Shown piece by piece: positions 61,944 to 64,000 of a stretch of DNA of 64,000 bases. A model generated the notes under the pieces. The model saw only the letters and a list, made by a program, of their open reading frames with translations. It had not been told where the DNA came from and did not search any database. The translations under genes were made by a program, and so were the position numbers. Every line of letters begins with the position of its first letter. The first letter of the stretch is position 1. The stretch lies in contig NZ_JOAN01000008.1 in NCBI RefSeq assembly GCF_000718555.1, forward strand, positions 1-64,000, in the 5' to 3' direction. This stretch comes from Micromonospora chokoriensis. Its GTDB lineage: Bacteria > Actinomycetota > Actinomycetes > Mycobacteriales > Micromonosporaceae.

Positions 61944-63239
61944 ATGGCTCGGCACGAGCGGCCCGTAGATCCGACGGCTGGACCGTTGTCGTCCTTCGCC
62001 CACGAGCTACGGAAGTTACGTGTCGAAGCGGGCAACCCCACCTACCGGAGATTGGCCGAGGTCGCCGGCTACAGTGCCTCGACCCTCTCCGCCGCTGCCA
62101 GCGGAATGCGCCAACCCAGCCTCGACGTGCTGCTCGCGTACGTCGGGGCCTGCGGCGGGGACACCGCCCACTGGAGGCAGCGTTGGCTCGAACTGGACGA
62201 GGAGCTGCGGTCCGCCAGTTCGGCCAGCGCACCAGCCGACCCGGCGAGGGCAGAAACACCCGACCCGACGCCGGCCGAACCGCTCGCCACACCCCTCGCA
62301 GAGTCACCATCCGCTGTGACTGCCGGAGATCCAGCCGCCCCGGCCACGGGTGAGTCAACCGGCGGCGTAGCCGGACCAGCCCACGACCGGTCCGCGGGCC
62401 CCCCGCGGCACCGGAAACTCCGACGGCGACTGGCGCTGGCGGCGGTGGCGGTCGCCGGCCTCGCCGGCACGGCCGCTGTGGTGCCGATGACCCAGCTGAG
62501 GTGGCCGGCCAGCGGGGCGACGGCGGCCGCTGGCACGACGACCACCACAGCCTGCCCGGCGACCACCGTTGACGCCGCCTTCACCGCCGTCACGTACGGC
62601 GGTGGCGTGCATGTCCGGAGCGAGCCCCGCCGCGACCAGGGAATCCTCTACACCATTCCGCCCGGCTGCGTGGTCGGGCTCACCGGCTACTGCCTGGGTG
62701 AGCGGATCACCGACTCCACCTCCCAGACCCCCGACATCCGCTGGTTTACCCTCGCCGACGGTGGGCTGATCGCCTCCGGCGTGGTGCACGGCAACCCGCC
62801 CACGGGCCTGGAACCGTCCCGCTGCCGAGGCGACCGACCCGGGCCGGCCACGATCGCCCTCGCGATCGCCCCCGATGTGACCGGCCCGGGTGGGTGGCGG
62901 CTGAGCGCGACCGGCACCCACCTGGAGATCGTCGGCTTTGCCGCCTACTACGCGGACGACCCCGCGCTGCCGGCCGAGCGCCGCTGGCACCAAATCGGAT
63001 TGACCGGTATGGCTGCCCCGCCGTTCGACCTCGTCTGGAAGCTCGACAGCCTGTCCGTGCCACCCGGATCCACTGCCGAGATCCCGGTGGCCGCGGTCGC
63101 TTGTCTCGGCGGTGGCGCGCCGACCGACGTACTCGACGTGCGGGCAGCCCGCCCCGACGGCTCCAGCACCGCCAAGGCCCTGCCGCTCACCGCCGACCAG
63201 CGGCTCGCGGCCCGCCGTACCGCCTGCCTCTACCCCTGA
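61944..63239 (+). CDS. Membrane-spanning XRE protein with extracellular domain
   Basis: 431 aa. An XRE-type HTH occupies residues 15-85 (AHELRKLRVEAGNPTYRRLA, AGYSASTLSAAASGMRQPSL). An Ala/Pro-rich spacer follows, then basic residues and one membrane helix (ALAAVAVAGLAGTAAVVPM), then an extracytoplasmic domain with an SH3-like start (VHVRSEPRRDQGILYTIPPG) and four Cys. The layout suggests a one-component sensor that regulates from the membrane, or an HTH-anchored surface protein. ATG at 61944 has AAGGGAG upstream. Confidence 0.8.
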   Translation: MARHERPVDPTAGPLSSFAHELRKLRVEAGNPTYRRLAEVAGYSASTLSAAASGMRQPSLDVLLAYVGACGGDTAHWRQRWLELDEELRSASSASAPADPARAETPDPTPAEPLATPLAESPSAVTAGDPAAPATGESTGGVAGPAHDRSAGPPRHRKLRRRLALAAVAVAGLAGTAAVVPMTQLRWPASGATAAAGTTTTTACPATTVDAAFTAVTYGGGVHVRSEPRRDQGILYTIPPGCVVGLTGYCLGERITDSTSQTPDIRWFTLADGGLIASGVVHGNPPTGLEPSRCRGDRPGPATIALAIAPDVTGPGGWRLSATGTHLEIVGFAAYYADDPALPAERRWHQIGLTGMAAPPFDLVWKLDSLSVPPGSTAEIPVAAVACLGGGAPTDVLDVRAARPDGSSTAKALPLTADQRLAARRTACLYP

Positions 63240-63263
63240 TGGGGGCGTACGCGGACGGCCACC

Positions 63264-63303
63264 ACCGGTGGCCCGGCGGGACGGATCCCGCCGGGCCACC
63301 GGT
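63264..63303. terminator. Perfect 18-bp hairpin, bidirectional terminator
   Basis: ACCGGTGGCCCGGCGGGA and its exact complement separated by CGGA, between two convergent genes (stops 63239 and 63319). It is the strongest terminator in the window. Confidence 0.88.
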
Positions 63304-63318
63304 CCGACGTCACCGGAC

Positions 63319-63768
63319 TCAACAGCCCTGGCGACCGGAGTGGATCCAGTAGGTGGTGCCGGCCCAGTCCATCTCGCCGTACGCGTCGACGCAGTTGTTC
63401 GCCGTGCCGGTCACTCCGCGCGGCCCGGCGTAGTACAGGTAGTCGGCGTCGTCCTTGGTGGAGATCGCGGTGGCGGTGCACGAGCCGGTTCCGGAGGTCT
63501 CCGCGCACCGGGCGATCTGCACGGAGGTCCGCGCCGAGGAGCCGTACGCCGCGCCGCGGTGGTACATGCAGGCGCTGTTCGTGCCGCCGTTGGTGCTGTT
63601 GTAGTAGATGACCAGCTCGGCAACGGGCTTGCTCGGCGGGTACGCGTAGCTGTAGGTGACCGTGCCCGAGCAGGCAACCGCCGCCTGCGACGGGGCCGCC
63701 GTGACGACCAGCACCGTGCCGAAGGTCAGCAACGCCAGCAGCGCTCCGAACGCCTTGCGCAGCATCAT
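63319..63768 (-). CDS. Secreted Cys-rich SapA-like protein
   Basis: 149 aa. The signal peptide (AFGALLALLTFGTVLVVTAA-PSQA) is followed by a small domain with six Cys (ACSG, ACMY, RCAE, SCTA, NCVD, QGC). LVIYYNSTNGGTNSAC, YLYYAGPRGVTGTANNCVDA and YWIHSG resemble Streptomyces spore-associated protein A. Role unknown. ATG at 63768 has GAGGAG 8 nt upstream; ATG at 63765 is equally possible. Confidence 0.75.
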   Translation of the reverse strand: MMLRKAFGALLALLTFGTVLVVTAAPSQAAVACSGTVTYSYAYPPSKPVAELVIYYNSTNGGTNSACMYHRGAAYGSSARTSVQIARCAETSGTGSCTATAISTKDDADYLYYAGPRGVTGTANNCVDAYGEMDWAGTTYWIHSGRQGC

Positions 63769-63867
63769 GACTTCCACTCCTCTGGGACGAGGTTGGTTGA
63801 GAGCCGTCCCGCCGTCCACTTCTACGGAACAGAGAAGTTGATCGCCGCTGATGGTGGCGGCAATCAA

Positions 63868-63984
63868 TCAATCTCGCACAACGCCGAACAACCGCGTACC
63901 GCGTCGCCGCACCGGGCCGTCGCTGTAGTGGAACTTCTCGTCGCCACACCGCAGGATGCTCACCTGCCACTGGTCGGGCCTCAC
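63868..63984 (-). CDS. Possible small protein (38 aa)
   Basis: Short frame MRPDQWQVSILRCGDEKFHY then SDGPVRRRGTRLFGVVRD, from GTG 63984 with AAGGAG 8 nt upstream, too short for standard gene calling. The good ribosome-binding site and ordinary composition support it, but it has no recognised family and could be spurious. Confidence 0.3.
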   Translation of the reverse strand: MRPDQWQVSILRCGDEKFHYSDGPVRRRGTRLFGVVRD

Positions 63985-64000
63985 TGAGCGGCTCCTTGAC

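Overview
The window looks like a chromosomal segment of a high-GC actinomycete, most likely a Micromonospora-type soil saprophyte. The evidence is very high third-position GC, frequent GTG/TTG starts, secreted hydrolases carrying CBM2, CBM5/12 or CBM13 modules on Thr-Pro linkers, a sugar ABC transporter without its own ATPase, an F420-type oxidoreductase and ESX-like proteins. The genus call is an inference. No rRNA, tRNA, CRISPR array or intact mobile element was found.

Region 1 (1-15.2 kb) is a hemicellulose, probably arabinoxylan, utilisation island. It holds a GH10 xylanase cut by the left edge, a PaaX-family regulator, a CE1/PHB-type esterase with CBM2, two GH54 arabinofuranosidases with opposite domain order, a GH39-like clan-A glycosidase with ricin-type lectin repeats, a solute-binding protein with two permeases, a GH63-like glycosidase and a LacI repressor. 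Three promoters share one layout: -35, an 18-bp spacer, -10, then the palindrome GCGAATCGATTCGC 3-5 bp further on. A related site sits at the lacI start, so the cluster reads as a LacI regulon. The xylanase has different palindromic sites.

Region 2 (15.2-32.6 kb) is mixed. It contains a PadR/membrane-protein pair with an 11-bp-arm operator touching the start codon, a VanZ-like protein, a PhoX/DUF839 Tat protein, and a translationally coupled four-gene cassette at 20.7-24.7 kb (PaaK-like adenylate-forming enzyme, small putative alpha/beta-barrel protein, GNAT-like protein, Acg-type nitroreductase). A second PaaX regulator next to a second secreted CBM2 esterase follows, then DinB, serine hydrolase, fructosamine kinase and MFS genes, and a decayed MerR/VOC gene.

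Region 3 (32.6-45 kb) has a DedA/CDP-alcohol transferase pair divergent from a NarL-type two-component system, and an F420 oxidoreductase. A four-gene minus-strand operon follows: a lysozyme-like protein with a helical N-terminus, an ESX-like small protein and two membrane proteins. Beside it are an I36-like secreted protein and an integrase scrap. Next come a GH53 galactanase paired with a catalytic-domain-free Fn3-Fn3-CBM2 protein, and a DUF574 methyltransferase.

Region 4 (45-64 kb) has a GH18 chitinase, several regulator/enzyme pairs (TetR-quinone reductase, XRE-SDR, XRE/cupin-methyltransferase), an acyltransferase beside a gmd fragment, a class C serine hydrolase, VOC proteins, a secreted phospholipase D, an LtrA protein, a membrane-spanning XRE protein and a SapA-like secreted protein. 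It is scattered with decayed genes (AraC, TetR tail, antibiotic-biosynthesis monooxygenase, gmd), which suggests repeated small deletions.
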